Below are positions 45,764 through 54,638 of a DNA stretch of 64,000 bases, in pieces. The notes below the pieces were generated by a model. It was given only the letters and a program-made list of their open reading frames with translations. It was not told the origin of the DNA and did not search any database. The position numbers and the translations under genes were made by a program. The stretch covers positions 62,001 to 126,000 of the forward strand of contig NZ_FNJU01000001.1 of NCBI RefSeq assembly GCF_900104555.1. Reading direction: 5' to 3'. The stretch is from Litchfieldia salsa (GTDB lineage Bacteria; Bacillota; Bacilli; Bacillales; Bacillaceae_L). Positions within the stretch are counted from its first letter, which is position 1. Each line of letters starts with the position of its first letter.

Positions 45764-47695
45764 CTAACGATTTACTTCTTTCTTCAGAACTTCAGCAAAT
45801 GAGTCAAAGCTGATTGTTTCTGATTTTTGTTCACCATACTTACGAACATTTACTGCATGTTCTTGTACTTCACTATCTCCGACAACCAGCATATATGGAA
45901 TTTTTTGCATTTGAGCTTCTCTTATTTTATAACCAATCTTTTCATCGCGCTCATCAAGCTCAACTCTGAAACCTTGTGCTCTTAAGTCTTCTTGGACCTT
46001 TTTCGCATAATCCAAGTGAGCACCTGGTGATACTGGAATGACTTGAACTTGAATTGGTGCGATCCATGTTGGAAATGCCCCTTTGTATTCCTCGATCAGG
46101 AATGCAACAAAGCGTTCCATTGTTGATACAACACCACGGTGGATAACCACAGGTCTATGTTGCTTACCATCTTCACCAACATAAGTTAAATCAAAACGTT
46201 CTGGTAGTAAGAAATCTAATTGAACAGTTGAAAGAGTTTCATCTTTTCCTAATGCAGTACGAACTTGAACATCAAGCTTTGGACCATAAAATGCTGCTTC
46301 TCCTTCTGCTTCAAAGTAGTCAAGACCAAGATCGTCCATTGCTTCTTTCAACATACTTTGTGCCTTTTCCCACATTGCATCATCATCGAAGTATTTTTCC
46401 TTATCCTCAGGATCACGATAGGATAAACGGAAGCTATAGTCATTTAATCCAAAATCTTTATAAACTTCTTGGATTAGATTAACTACTCGGATAAATTCTT
46501 CTTTGATTTGATCTGGTCTAGCAAAGATATGAGCATCATTTAAAGTCATTCCTCGAACACGTTGAAGTCCTGATAGTGCTCCACTCATTTCATAACGGTG
46601 CATAAGACCAAGCTCAGCAATACGAATCGGTAGCTTACGGTAGCTGTGAATTTCATTTTTATAAACCATCATGTGATGTGGACAGTTCATTGGTCTTAAT
46701 ACTAGTTCTTCGTTGTCCATTTCCATTGTAGGGAACATTCCATCTTGATAATGGTCCCAGTGGCCAGATGTTTTATACAGATCAACACTAGCTAAGACTG
46801 GAGTATATACATGGTTATAGCCTAATCTTTCTTCTTTATCAACGATATAACGTTCAATAACACGACGAATTGTTGCGCCCTTTGGTAACCATAAAGGTAA
46901 GCCTTGACCAACCTTTTGTGAGTTTGTAAACAAGTTTAACTCTTTTCCTAGTTTACGGTGATCACGCTCTTTCGCTTCCTCTAACAAACGGAGATGTTCA
47001 TCAAGTTCTGCTTTTTTGAAGAATGCAGTACCATAAATACGTTGTAGCATTTTGTTTTTGCTATCTCCACGCCAATAAGCCCCTGCAATACTTAACAATT
47101 TGAACTCTTTAATCTTTCCAGTAGAAGGAACATGTACTCCACGACATAAATCAAAGAAATCGCCTTGTTCATAGATTGATACAGCTTCACCTGTTGGTAT
47201 AGCTTCGATTAGTTCCAACTTTAAGTTGTCACCTATTTCACTGTATAGCTTTATTGCATCTTCACGACTTATTTCTTTACGAACAATATCAATGTTTTCA
47301 TTTACGATTTTCTTCATTTCTTTTTCAATCGCCTGTAAATCTTCTGGAGTTAATGAGCCCTCCATATCAATATCATAATAGAAGCCATTTTCAATAACTG
47401 GTCCAACACCTAATTTAACATCTTTATATAAACGTTTGATTGCCTGTGCCATTAAATGAGCAGTACTATGGCGCATAATTTCTAAACTTTCTGCACTATC
47501 TTGAGTGATAATGGCAATTTCTCCGTCTTCATGAATTTCTGAACGAAGATCTATTTGCTGTCCATTAAAAAGACCGGCAATCGATTTCTTTTTTAAGCCT
47601 GGGCTAATTGATCCAGCTATATCTTCAGTTGTCGTGCCTTTAGGAAACTCCTTCACTGCACCATCTGGAAATGTAATTTTTACTACATCTGACAT
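45764..47695 (-). CDS. thrS: Threonyl-tRNA synthetase
   Basis: 643 residues, as in B. subtilis. An N-terminal TGS domain (1-63) is followed by the editing domain with [15 protein letters not shown] and the SAD motif ([12 protein letters not shown]). The class II core has [12 protein letters not shown] and [34 protein letters not shown], and zinc ligands Cys and His are in these stretches. The C-terminal anticodon-binding domain is complete. GGAG lies 8 nt before ATG 47695; the GTG three codons earlier is too close. A T-box leader lies upstream. Confidence 0.98.
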   Translation of the reverse strand: MSDVVKITFPDGAVKEFPKGTTTEDIAGSISPGLKKKSIAGLFNGQQIDLRSEIHEDGEIAIITQDSAESLEIMRHSTAHLMAQAIKRLYKDVKLGVGPVIENGFYYDIDMEGSLTPEDLQAIEKEMKKIVNENIDIVRKEISREDAIKLYSEIGDNLKLELIEAIPTGEAVSIYEQGDFFDLCRGVHVPSTGKIKEFKLLSIAGAYWRGDSKNKMLQRIYGTAFFKKAELDEHLRLLEEAKERDHRKLGKELNLFTNSQKVGQGLPLWLPKGATIRRVIERYIVDKEERLGYNHVYTPVLASVDLYKTSGHWDHYQDGMFPTMEMDNEELVLRPMNCPHHMMVYKNEIHSYRKLPIRIAELGLMHRYEMSGALSGLQRVRGMTLNDAHIFARPDQIKEEFIRVVNLIQEVYKDFGLNDYSFRLSYRDPEDKEKYFDDDAMWEKAQSMLKEAMDDLGLDYFEAEGEAAFYGPKLDVQVRTALGKDETLSTVQLDFLLPERFDLTYVGEDGKQHRPVVIHRGVVSTMERFVAFLIEEYKGAFPTWIAPIQVQVIPVSPGAHLDYAKKVQEDLRAQGFRVELDERDEKIGYKIREAQMQKIPYMLVVGDSEVQEHAVNVRKYGEQKSETISFDSFAEVLKKEVNR

Positions 47696-47770
47696 GACAT
47701 TCACTCCTTCAATAATTTGTTAAAAATAAGGCTATTTCTATTAACTTTTTTGCAATTTAAACTAAGTTAC

Positions 47771-47890
47771 GTTGATTTCCACTCCAGGTGTGTGCTTTCC
47801 GCGGGGCAGGTGATGAGCCTCCTCGTGCCTGCGGGGTCTCATCCTTCCTGCGCATCCCGCAGGAGTCACACACCTTACGTTCCAATCAAC
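47771..47890. repeat. Family A palindromic element, copy A5
   Basis: 120 bp with termini GTTGAT/ATCAAC. It carries the same internal blocks as A1 and A4. It lies in the leader region between the thrS T-box terminator and the thrS ribosome site, so it is transcribed as part of the thrS 5' untranslated RNA. Confidence 0.9.
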
Positions 47891-47928
47891 CGGCCCACCT
47901 AAATGCAGCATTTAGAAAAAAGCCAAAA

Positions 47929-48190
47929 TAAAAAAACTCGCCCCCTAAAAAAGGGACGAGTTATTATTTATAAGTTCGTGGTTCCACCCTTGTTCCCTTG
48001 TAAGAATCTAATAATCTTACACGGCTCAAGAAAACGATAACGGGTTTTCCCGTCAGTAATTACAGATAGGTATACCTATGTTCACTACTGAAGTTTAAAG
48101 GTGGTAAGTGTTGAATCGTGTTAGGAAGTTCTCAGCCTAGCCTTCCCTCTCTTTAAACCGTAAAGCAATCACCCATGTCCTTATCACTAC
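47929..48190 (-). promoter_or_regulatory. T-box leader of thrS
   Basis: The T-box core AGGGTGGAACCACG (near 47990-47976) is followed on the minus strand by the terminator AACTCGTCCC-TTTTTTA-GGGGGCGAGTT with seven trailing Ts. The 5' part begins near GTGATAAGGACATGGGTGATTG. A CTTACCACC stretch may include an ACC Thr specifier. Confidence 0.92.
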
Positions 48191-48233
48191 TTTTCACACT
48201 ATATAATTTCTTTGAAATATGAATATGCTAAGT

Positions 48234-48262
48234 ATTATATTGCTTCTTCACAAAGAAATCAA
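48234..48262 (-). promoter_or_regulatory. Sigma-A promoter of thrS
   Basis: TTGATT, 17-nt spacer, TATAAT on the minus strand, about 45 nt upstream of the T-box. It lies directly after the ytxC stop. Confidence 0.75.
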
Positions 48263-48277
48263 GAGTGGAAAAGGAAG

Positions 48278-49141
48278 TTAAATCTTTTTTTGCAATTTTA
48301 CTTGTTCAAAATAGTTCTTTGAATAGATTTGGACACGTTCTAAAAAAATATTTTGTATTGTTTGGACCATCCCATGATCCACTTCATTCGTATAGATCAC
48401 GATCGATTTTGGTGAAATAGATACTAATGGAGCGATGATGGTTGAATCGATATACATGGGATGATTTAAAATTAGTTTACGATCAATATGTTTAGTGATA
48501 TCAGAATACTTCAGTTCAATAAAGGACTCATTAAAGAAATAGAAATGATCATCATGAAAGATATGAAGTCGTTCTATTTTTGGTGAGCGATCAAATGAAT
48601 AATCTCTTAAATTTTGAACAAAATTTTGATATTCCTGCTCTAACTTATATTCATCAATTGCTAGCTCTACAACCTTTAATAATTCCTCTGAATAGCTGTG
48701 TAATCTAAATTTGATAAATGATTCGAAAGAAAACGTAATTGTCGTCCTCAAAAACTCATGAAGGGCCTCTTCAATGACAAGTCTTCTTGACTTCAGTTCT
48801 TCTACTTGTGGCATATCATCATAATGCCCTTCTAGAATTCCGTGTGCAATTTGGAGAATTTGATTTTGCTCTTCGATGTCTGTAAAGTAAAAATCACTCT
48901 CAATAATCGATAATATCCAAGAGTCTTCAATACAATCAATGATATATTGGGTTAAAACTGGAATAATCAATTTACTAATCGCTACTTCTTTCTTCGCTTG
49001 AATTGAGATAAATAGTGTGTTAGTTTGTTCCAAATCATATGTAATGTGTATGTAATTTATAGAAAGAGCTAGCTTCGCCTTATTCAAGCGCTCGTATAAT
49101 CTTTTTGCTTCTAAGCCTTCTTGAAAAGAAATTTCAATCAA
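48278..49141 (-). CDS. ytxC: Putative sporulation protein YtxC
   Basis: 287 residues, resembling YtxC by position (between the primosome genes and thrS) and features such as FESFIKFRLHSYSEELLKVVELAIDEYKLEQEYQNFVQNLRDY. The latter part is a predicted alpha/beta region (LERVQIYSKNYFEQVKL at the end). Function is unknown; the family is found in spore formers. TTG at 49141 with GGAGGG 6 nt upstream is preferred over the ATG 18 codons earlier. Confidence 0.82.
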   Translation of the reverse strand: MIEISFQEGLEAKRLYERLNKAKLALSINYIHITYDLEQTNTLFISIQAKKEVAISKLIIPVLTQYIIDCIEDSWILSIIESDFYFTDIEEQNQILQIAHGILEGHYDDMPQVEELKSRRLVIEEALHEFLRTTITFSFESFIKFRLHSYSEELLKVVELAIDEYKLEQEYQNFVQNLRDYSFDRSPKIERLHIFHDDHFYFFNESFIELKYSDITKHIDRKLILNHPMYIDSTIIAPLVSISPKSIVIYTNEVDHGMVQTIQNIFLERVQIYSKNYFEQVKLQKKI

Positions 49142-49265
49142 GTTTGTCCCTCCTTTTGCCAGTACCCTGTTTCTATGTATATGAAGCTTGAACAAATTTA
49201 GAATGACTAAATAGAAACATTTTTAGATGTAGTTTTATTACCTGGTCCTTAACTAGAACTGGACA

Positions 49266-49298
49266 AAAAAAAAGTGAAATCAAGAGTGATTTCACTTT
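49266..49298 (-). terminator. Terminator of the DnaC-like gene
   Basis: GTGAAATCA and TGATTTCAC pair around 4 nt; the minus-strand tail is nine Ts. It starts right after the stop codon, ending the dnaB-side genes before ytxC. Confidence 0.92.
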
Positions 49299-50087
49299 TT
49301 ACTGGTTCATTGTAAGGTTCTTTGAGCGAAAACTATGTGGTGTGTTTATCTTTATAATATGTGTTTCGTCCATCTTATTCTTAATTCGGTCTGCAATTCG
49401 ACCACCGTATCGATCTTCTAGTTCTTTCAAATCTAGGTTGGAGGTGTAAATTGTACTTTTTCCTTGGCGTTGATTAATTAATAAAAACATAACCTCTTCC
49501 ACCCAGTCTGTTTTCCTTTCAACACCAATGTCATCAAGGATTAATAAGTCCACTTGCTCAATTGCTGAGAATAAATCATTCTCTGAAAAGTCAACATCTT
49601 TTCTAATTATACTTCTAATCACATTTAATAATTTTGGTACATCAAAGAAAAGTGCTGTATAACCTAAGTTCTTCACAAACTTATAGGCAGAAACTGCCAA
49701 ATGGCTTTTCCCACGACCCTTATCACCGTAAATATAAATGGATTCTTTTTTAGTGAAGGTCTCTAAATAGTGATAAATACGTTCAACTGCCTGATCAAGA
49801 CTTTCATAATCAGCTTTAAAATTGGAAAACTCAGCGTTTTTCAAGTCATCGTTCAAGATGGAAAAACGTTCAAAGAACCTAATTTTAGCTTGCTTAGATG
49901 CTTCTACCGTTTCAGTAGCAAGACGGCAATCACATTCATTTTTTAAGATTTCCCATTCTCCTTTTCTTTCTCCACCAATAATTTTCATACGAACTGTTTT
50001 TACCTCTCGATTACACTTTGGGCAGGTATATAAATCGAGAATCTCCATATTTCCCATATCCCCAATTAGTTTTCCAATCCGTTCCAT
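49299..50087 (-). CDS. DnaC/IstB-type AAA+ helicase loader in the dnaI position
   Basis: 262 residues. An N-terminal zinc-finger-like section has CPKC (Cys22, Cys25) and CDC (Cys52, Cys54). The AAA+ core follows with Walker A GDKGRGKS (121-128), Walker B LLILDDIG (181-188), sensor-I TSN (215-217) and GGRIADRI arginine-finger region. Such proteins load the replicative helicase. It occupies the place of dnaI, but B. subtilis DnaI is about 311 residues with a different N-terminal domain; this one looks more like phage- or ICE-type DnaC loaders. ATG 50087 is 8 nt from AAGGAG; the GTG three codons earlier is not. It follows the next gene by 13 nt. Confidence 0.85.
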   Translation of the reverse strand: MERIGKLIGDMGNMEILDLYTCPKCNREVKTVRMKIIGGERKGEWEILKNECDCRLATETVEASKQAKIRFFERFSILNDDLKNAEFSNFKADYESLDQAVERIYHYLETFTKKESIYIYGDKGRGKSHLAVSAYKFVKNLGYTALFFDVPKLLNVIRSIIRKDVDFSENDLFSAIEQVDLLILDDIGVERKTDWVEEVMFLLINQRQGKSTIYTSNLDLKELEDRYGGRIADRIKNKMDETHIIKINTPHSFRSKNLTMNQ

Positions 50088-50100
50088 AGGGGTCACTCCT

Positions 50101-50796
50101 TCACCTACTTAATATTTGCTTAACAACTTCTATATCCACGCCAGACATTTTTGAGATTTTCGGTAATGAATAGGTACCTTTGTTATATAACGATTTTACA
50201 ATAGCCTCCACATGTTGGAGTTTACCCTCGTCATATTTCCGTTTGTATGATTGATCACCGTTTTGCTTTTTATCCTTATCCGTAATCATTTTTTTAAACG
50301 GCACTTCTGATCTTTGCTCATTTGGCTTTGACTGAGCTAGCTTTTGTTCTTTAAGCTTTGATTCAAGATCTAGGAATCGTTTCGCCCATTTGTTATCAGC
50401 AGTTGCTTCTACAGTCTTCGTTTTTTCTGGTTGTTTAGGAGGCGCTGATGACAATTCAATTCTCTTACTTTCCTCTAACTCCTTGAATTTTGCAGTTCTC
50501 TCTTTCTCTTTTTCTTCTTGTTTCCGTGCCTTTTCTTCCTGTTTTCTTCTCATTCTAATTGCACCATGTTCAATTAATTGTTCTTCTAACAGAGCGAAGA
50601 ATGATTTAACACTAGTCGTATGGTTAAAACAAAAATGGAGGATCGTAACATATTCTTTTTCTGTAAACAAATCCTTATAAACATCCTGATATTGTAAAAT
50701 TCCATATAAAAAGTTACCATTTACACTTTCGTATAGCTTAACTTTATCTGAATGAAACTCAATTGCTCGTTCTAAGTATGATTTATGCTGGACCAT
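50101..50796 (-). CDS. Unrecognised basic coiled-coil/HTH protein upstream of the DnaC-like gene
   Basis: 231 residues; I do not recognise the family. The N-terminal 80 residues are helical with a compact hydrophobic pattern (FLYGILQYQDVYKDLFTEKEYVTILHF). Residues 82-112 are a highly charged helix of Arg, Lys and Glu. A disordered polar linker leads to a C-terminal helix-turn-helix-like segment (195-231: LQHVEAIVKSLYNKGTYSLPKISKMSGVDIEVVKQIL). GGGAGG lies 5-6 nt before ATG 50796. It is tightly coupled to the loader gene, and a family-B repeat separates it from dnaB. A role in initiation or as loader partner is inferred only from position. Confidence 0.7.
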   Translation of the reverse strand: MVQHKSYLERAIEFHSDKVKLYESVNGNFLYGILQYQDVYKDLFTEKEYVTILHFCFNHTTSVKSFFALLEEQLIEHGAIRMRRKQEEKARKQEEKEKERTAKFKELEESKRIELSSAPPKQPEKTKTVEATADNKWAKRFLDLESKLKEQKLAQSKPNEQRSEVPFKKMITDKDKKQNGDQSYKRKYDEGKLQHVEAIVKSLYNKGTYSLPKISKMSGVDIEVVKQILSR

Positions 50797-50810
50797 ATGA
50801 CCCTCCCCTA

Positions 50811-50932
50811 AGAAAAGCGCAAGCGCCTTGTTCAGCCTCAGGCAGTCATAAGGCAAATCACGCAGGAAATCTTGATTTCTGAAGTGATTTGACTTATGAC
50901 CCCGAGGGGCTAGGCGCTGGAGCTAAACACCA
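50811..50932. repeat. Family B element, copy B3
   Basis: Opposite in orientation to B1/B2: starts AAGAAAAGCGCAAGCGCCTTGTT... and ends GGGGCTAGGCGCTGGAGCTAAACACC. The centre is CAAATCAC-GCA-GGAAATC / GATTTC-TGAA-GTGATTTG, another sequence from that of B1. It lies between dnaB and the unfamiliar 231-aa gene. Confidence 0.88.
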
Positions 50933-50983
50933 AAACTAAGTATAAACTTTTATACTTGCTTACCTTTTAAAGAAAGATGCTCA

Positions 50984-52372
50984 CTATTCAGATGAACGAA
51001 GCATTTCTTTCAGCTTTGCCATGCGCTCTTGTAATTGATTTTTTTCTTCTGTTAAATCATCAGTAACCTCTTCACTTTTTTCTTCTGGACTTTTCTGCTT
51101 TTGATAATTAGTTTTGGATTTACTGCCTTGCTTTTTCTGGCTTGCCCAATTTTGATATTCCCGGGTTTCGTCTTTAGCCAAAAGCATTGCCTCTTTAACG
51201 GTCTTGACATTTTTTCTAGCCCAATGACTTGCAATTTTTTCTATATATGCTTTTGTCAATTTCATATCTGTTTTAAGCATGACATAATAAATCAATACAT
51301 TTACTACACCAGGTAATAGCTTTTGGTGGAACATAATGTCTTCAATTATTTTTAAATCAACAACTGCCGGTTCAACTCCACCCGAAAGGTCTGTTAATAA
51401 TTGCTTAGGCGATATTTGTTCGAGTTGTTGCATTAGTTCTTCTTCTTTTGTTTTTGGTTGTTGGTCGATCATCGAACGATACGGGATAGGTTGTGTTCGC
51501 TCAGTCAAAGTAGGCAGAACATGACCATTTTCAAATTGATACCAATCTCTTGCAGCTTTTCTAAGCCTTTCAATGTCAATATTCTCTGAATGATCAAATG
51601 CACTCATCACAATATTCTGCATTTCAATTGGATTAATTCCATAAAGAAAACTAAGCTTTTTTATGGCTTCTTTTACTTTAGATGTGATGGACTTACTTGG
51701 TATCATTACCTCTGACATTCCAGAAATTAATAAATCAAAATCAAATACATCATCACCCATTACAATCGATTGGCCTTGATTTCGGGCAAAAAACTCATTT
51801 CCGTGTTCAAGATTAAGCCCCTCTTTAGTTTCCTCTGAAATATTCGATACCATGTCCCTTGGATTCACTGATTTAAAAACATGTTCAAATGATTTTGTGA
51901 CAGATTTAAAAGAACCAAGGTCTAACTCTTTATCAGAGAAAAACTTCTTTAGCTTTAAAAATTTATTCTTTCCAATTAGATGATATAAATAAATATTAAG
52001 CATACCATCACTGAAGAATTCCTGTGGAGTGAGCGGTGGTTGTAGTTCGTAAATAAACAATCTTGTTTCACTTTCATCATTTACGAATGTATTTAAGAGT
52101 CCAAGTGCTTCAAGCTTTATTCGTTCGTGGTAAATTTCTTTAAGGTTTAATTGTTGTAGGATCATGATACTATGATGAGTATTTTCATCACTCCATAATC
52201 GGTTTTGCCGCAATTCACTCCATAAAGTGAAATAAAGACTTAATGCCCTTGCTCCAATTAAAGGCTGGTATAGTAGTGTTAGAATATCTCGGTCATATTC
52301 ATTATTTAAAATCCCTGCAGACCTCACAAGATATCGATCTACTGGGAGTAGTTCTTTCCAATGTTGCTCCAT
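50984..52372 (-). CDS. dnaB: Replication initiation and membrane attachment protein DnaB
   Basis: 462 residues. In B. subtilis DnaB (with DnaD and DnaI) loads the DnaC helicase at oriC and PriA sites. The two DDBH domains are recognisable: an N-terminal winged-helix region (LNNEYDRDILTLLYQPLIGARALSLYFTLWSEL) and a C-terminal domain with the DnaD-like YYVMLKTDMKLTKAYIEKIASHWARKNVKTVKEAMLLAK. The tail is rich in Lys and Glu. It follows nrdR, as in B. subtilis. Confidence 0.93.
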   Translation of the reverse strand: MEQHWKELLPVDRYLVRSAGILNNEYDRDILTLLYQPLIGARALSLYFTLWSELRQNRLWSDENTHHSIMILQQLNLKEIYHERIKLEALGLLNTFVNDESETRLFIYELQPPLTPQEFFSDGMLNIYLYHLIGKNKFLKLKKFFSDKELDLGSFKSVTKSFEHVFKSVNPRDMVSNISEETKEGLNLEHGNEFFARNQGQSIVMGDDVFDFDLLISGMSEVMIPSKSITSKVKEAIKKLSFLYGINPIEMQNIVMSAFDHSENIDIERLRKAARDWYQFENGHVLPTLTERTQPIPYRSMIDQQPKTKEEELMQQLEQISPKQLLTDLSGGVEPAVVDLKIIEDIMFHQKLLPGVVNVLIYYVMLKTDMKLTKAYIEKIASHWARKNVKTVKEAMLLAKDETREYQNWASQKKQGSKSKTNYQKQKSPEEKSEEVTDDLTEEKNQLQERMAKLKEMLRSSE

Positions 52373-52495
52373 GCTAAATCATTGCCTTCCCTCTATAGTT
52401 ACATCTCTTGCCTTAGAGTTTTAAAAGTAAGTTGTATCGCTATTAATTTCCCCTACTTATTGTAAAAGAATCGGACCCAAATGCAAAGTGCCAGG

Positions 52496-52575
52496 CACCA
52501 CTTCACAAGTATCTAGTTGGAAAAGCAGAATTTACATCGACTAGATATTGAGGTTTTCGGTGGTGCCAGGCACTT
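52496..52575. repeat. Family C palindromic element, copy C1
   Basis: Arms AAGTGCCAGGCACCAC and GTGGTGCCAGGCACTT, one mismatch apart from perfect, flank a CTAG-containing inner stem (ATCTAG/CTAGAT). AGGCTGTCCC lies just outside on the minus strand. It lies in the nrdR-dnaB gap and shares its ends with the element after yshB. Confidence 0.8.
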
Positions 52576-52588
52576 ATTGGGACAGCCT

Positions 52589-53047
52589 CTAACGTTCTTT
52601 CTTTATGAGCTCTTTTAGTTCGTCAATAAAAACATTTATGTCCTTAAACTGACGATATACAGAAGCAAATCTTACATAGGCCACTTCATCAATGACCGCT
52701 AACCGATCCATCACATGCTCACCGATCGATTCACTTTTCACCTCTGAAATTCCTAGGTTTCTTAGTTCTTTTTCAACTTCATGAGTAATATCTTCTAATT
52801 GCTTTAATGCAACAGGTCTCTTTTCACAAGCCTTTATTAAACCTCGGAGAACCTTTTCACGACTAAATTCTTCACGGGTTCCTTCTTTTTTCACAACGAT
52901 AAGCGGGATTTCTTCCACTTTCTCAAATGTTGTAAAACGATATTGACATTCCTCACATTCACGCCTTCTTCTAATAGCTCGTCCATCATCAACTGGACGA
53001 GAATCTAAAACTCTTGTGCCATTATGTTGACATGTTGGGCATTTCAT
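52589..53047 (-). CDS. nrdR: Transcriptional repressor NrdR
   Basis: 152 residues. It represses ribonucleotide reductase genes in response to dATP/ATP. The N-terminal zinc ribbon has [18 protein letters not shown] and [15 protein letters not shown]; the ATP-cone domain has [20 protein letters not shown] and the C-terminal [19 protein letters not shown]. An open frame extends 16 codons upstream, but the family starts with MKCP. It precedes dnaB, as in B. subtilis. Confidence 0.97.
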   Translation of the reverse strand: MKCPTCQHNGTRVLDSRPVDDGRAIRRRRECEECQYRFTTFEKVEEIPLIVVKKEGTREEFSREKVLRGLIKACEKRPVALKQLEDITHEVEKELRNLGISEVKSESIGEHVMDRLAVIDEVAYVRFASVYRQFKDINVFIDELKELIKKER

Positions 53048-53164
53048 CGCAAACAGCTCCCATCTATTCCATAAGAAGAACATTATTTTCTTCAAGAGTT
53101 CATATACTTTTATCTTATAAGAAAGATGTCATAAGTACAAGCTTTTAAAAAGCAGTCCTGTAAT

Positions 53165-53545
53165 TTATTGTGTTCCACCTGCATGAAGAAATGGTAACTT
53201 GCGATCAAGATTTTCATAGAGCCCTTTAATCGTTTTTTGACTATGTCCAAAATCAAACGGGATTAACACAGTATTGGTTGTTACAGAGAAATCAACTGAT
53301 GTTTCAAATGGACGAACACCAATTACTGTAACGACAACAAATACTTTCTTTCCTTTAATACTCATTTCTCCCCGTTCTTCAGAAATAGAGCTTACTGAAA
53401 AACCATCCATTTGCTCCATCATTTCTTTAACCGCTTCCAAAGCTTTTTTTTGAGTCGTTTTATAATAATGACTACGTAAGGACTGATCTTGGTGATTGTC
53501 TCTTGTTTCATTGTGATTTGTAAAATAAGTCTTAAGTTTCCCCAT
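53165..53545 (-). CDS. Conserved hypothetical protein, possibly DUF1499-like
   Basis: 126 residues, cytosolic. The core ALEAVKEMMEQMDGFSVSSISEERGEMSIKG, KVFVVVTVIGVRPFETSVDFSVTT and PFDFGHSQKTIKGLYENLDRKLPFL has the strand-helix spacing of DUF1499-type proteins, but I am not certain of the family. The N-terminus is polar. GAGGAG is 12 nt from the ATG, rather far. It is located between speH and nrdR and separated from speH by a family-A repeat. Confidence 0.6.
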   Translation of the reverse strand: MGKLKTYFTNHNETRDNHQDQSLRSHYYKTTQKKALEAVKEMMEQMDGFSVSSISEERGEMSIKGKKVFVVVTVIGVRPFETSVDFSVTTNTVLIPFDFGHSQKTIKGLYENLDRKLPFLHAGGTQ

Positions 53546-53602
53546 CTTAGGCTGGCACTCCTCTAATATTTGATTTTAAATGGCTGTTTTCGTCTTAAAG
53601 CC

Positions 53603-53721
53603 GCAGGCTGAATACACTCCGCGTCCGGCGGGTGACCAGTGAGCCTCCTCGTCGCTAATGCTCCTGCGGGGTCTCACCTTGGCCACTGGTCTAAGCAGGA
53701 GTCTACGTGTATTCAGCCTGC
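53603..53721. repeat. Family A palindromic element, copy A6
   Basis: 119 bp with the perfect 15-bp ends GCAGGCTGAATACAC and GTGTATTCAGCCTGC. The inner part has GGCGGGTGACCAGTGAGCC, CCTCCTCGTCGC, GCTCCTGCGGGGTCTCACC and GGCCACTGG. It is nearly the reverse complement of A3. Confidence 0.92.
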
Positions 53722-53820
53722 TTGTAACCAACTAATGTTTATGTCTAAGACAACAAACTTAGAGAAAACAGCCTTTTGGATAGATTAATCGACGATTATT
53801 CGGAAAGTAAGTATGATAAA

Positions 53821-53845
53821 AAGAGGTGTATATGATACACCTCTT
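53821..53845 (-). terminator. Terminator of speH
   Basis: AAGAGGTGTA pairs perfectly with TACACCTCTT; the minus-strand tail is TTTTTATC. It lies 25 nt after the stop. Confidence 0.92.
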
Positions 53846-53870
53846 AATTTTAGTCTATTATTCAAAATTT

Positions 53871-54251
53871 TTAAAGAGCTTTTACTTGAGCTTTTTTCAC
53901 TTGAACTGGACCCATACCACGAGGTAGTTCAATATTTTCACGTGTTTGTGCACCTAATGCTTCAGCAATAAAGTCTGCTGCAATATTAGGATCCAATTCG
54001 CCACAAGTATAAACATCAATGCTAGCATATCCATGTTCAGGGAAGCTGTGAATTGTTAAGTGAGATTCAGATATGATGACCACACCACTTACACCTTGTG
54101 GTGCAAATTTATGAAATGCCACCTCACGTACTTCAGCTCCAGATTTTAATGCTGCATTAACAAAAGTTCTTTCAATTTCCTGTACGTTATTTAATTTTTC
54201 AAAGTCGCATCCCCATAATTCAGAGATTACATGACGTCCCATTGTTTCCAT
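53871..54251 (-). CDS. speH: S-adenosylmethionine decarboxylase proenzyme
   Basis: 126 residues, the class 1B bacterial type. It makes decarboxylated SAM for spermidine synthesis. The pyruvoyl precursor site [25 protein letters not shown] is intact, with Ser63 after Glu62 as the self-cleavage point and the catalytic Cys in YTCG. GGGGG lies 8 nt before ATG 54251; the long upstream extension is not used. A clear sigma-A promoter precedes it. In B. subtilis gapB lies next to it; here coaE does. Confidence 0.97.
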   Translation of the reverse strand: METMGRHVISELWGCDFEKLNNVQEIERTFVNAALKSGAEVREVAFHKFAPQGVSGVVIISESHLTIHSFPEHGYASIDVYTCGELDPNIAADFIAEALGAQTRENIELPRGMGPVQVKKAQVKAL

Positions 54252-54638
54252 TTTTATTTCCCCCTTTAACAAGTTTGATTCATGAACCCTTTGCAATGGC
54301 ATGCAAGCTACCACGGGGGAAAGTTAGTCCTAGGAGGTCCTAACCCTTTAAGTAGTTACAAAACCTGCGAATGTAAGAAGTTCACGAAAGATAGTATACT
54401 TTGTTTAGTATCTTTTTGCAACCGGCACTACCAAAAATTATTTGATTGTAAAGGGGTGTTCAACCGCTTCAATTTCTGCAAGCGTTAACTAGCAATTGAA
54501 TGTTTAAAAAAGGTCATTCAAACTAATTATATCCTTTACCAACTAAAATAATTCTGATAATTGTAACCAACTCGACAAAAAAAATAACTCATTTAGAGAT
54601 CAACATTTACCAATGTTTTTCTCCTCAGAGCTATTTCC
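54252..54638. other. speH leader and upstream gap
   Basis: Contains the speH promoter and an imperfect hairpin in the untranslated leader (TTAGTCCT/AGGTCCTAA, near 54326-54345). A weak TTGAATG/CATTCAA hairpin lies at 54496-54521. No gene is visible, and gapB is absent. Confidence 0.5.
54393..54421 (-). promoter_or_regulatory. Sigma-A promoter of speH
   Basis: TTGCAA, 17-nt spacer, TATACT on the minus strand, about 140 nt before the start. Confidence 0.75.

Noticed and set aside
52496-52575. Family C element as terminator of nrdR
   Set aside because: No T-run follows the stem on the minus strand toward dnaB, so termination is unsupported at this copy.
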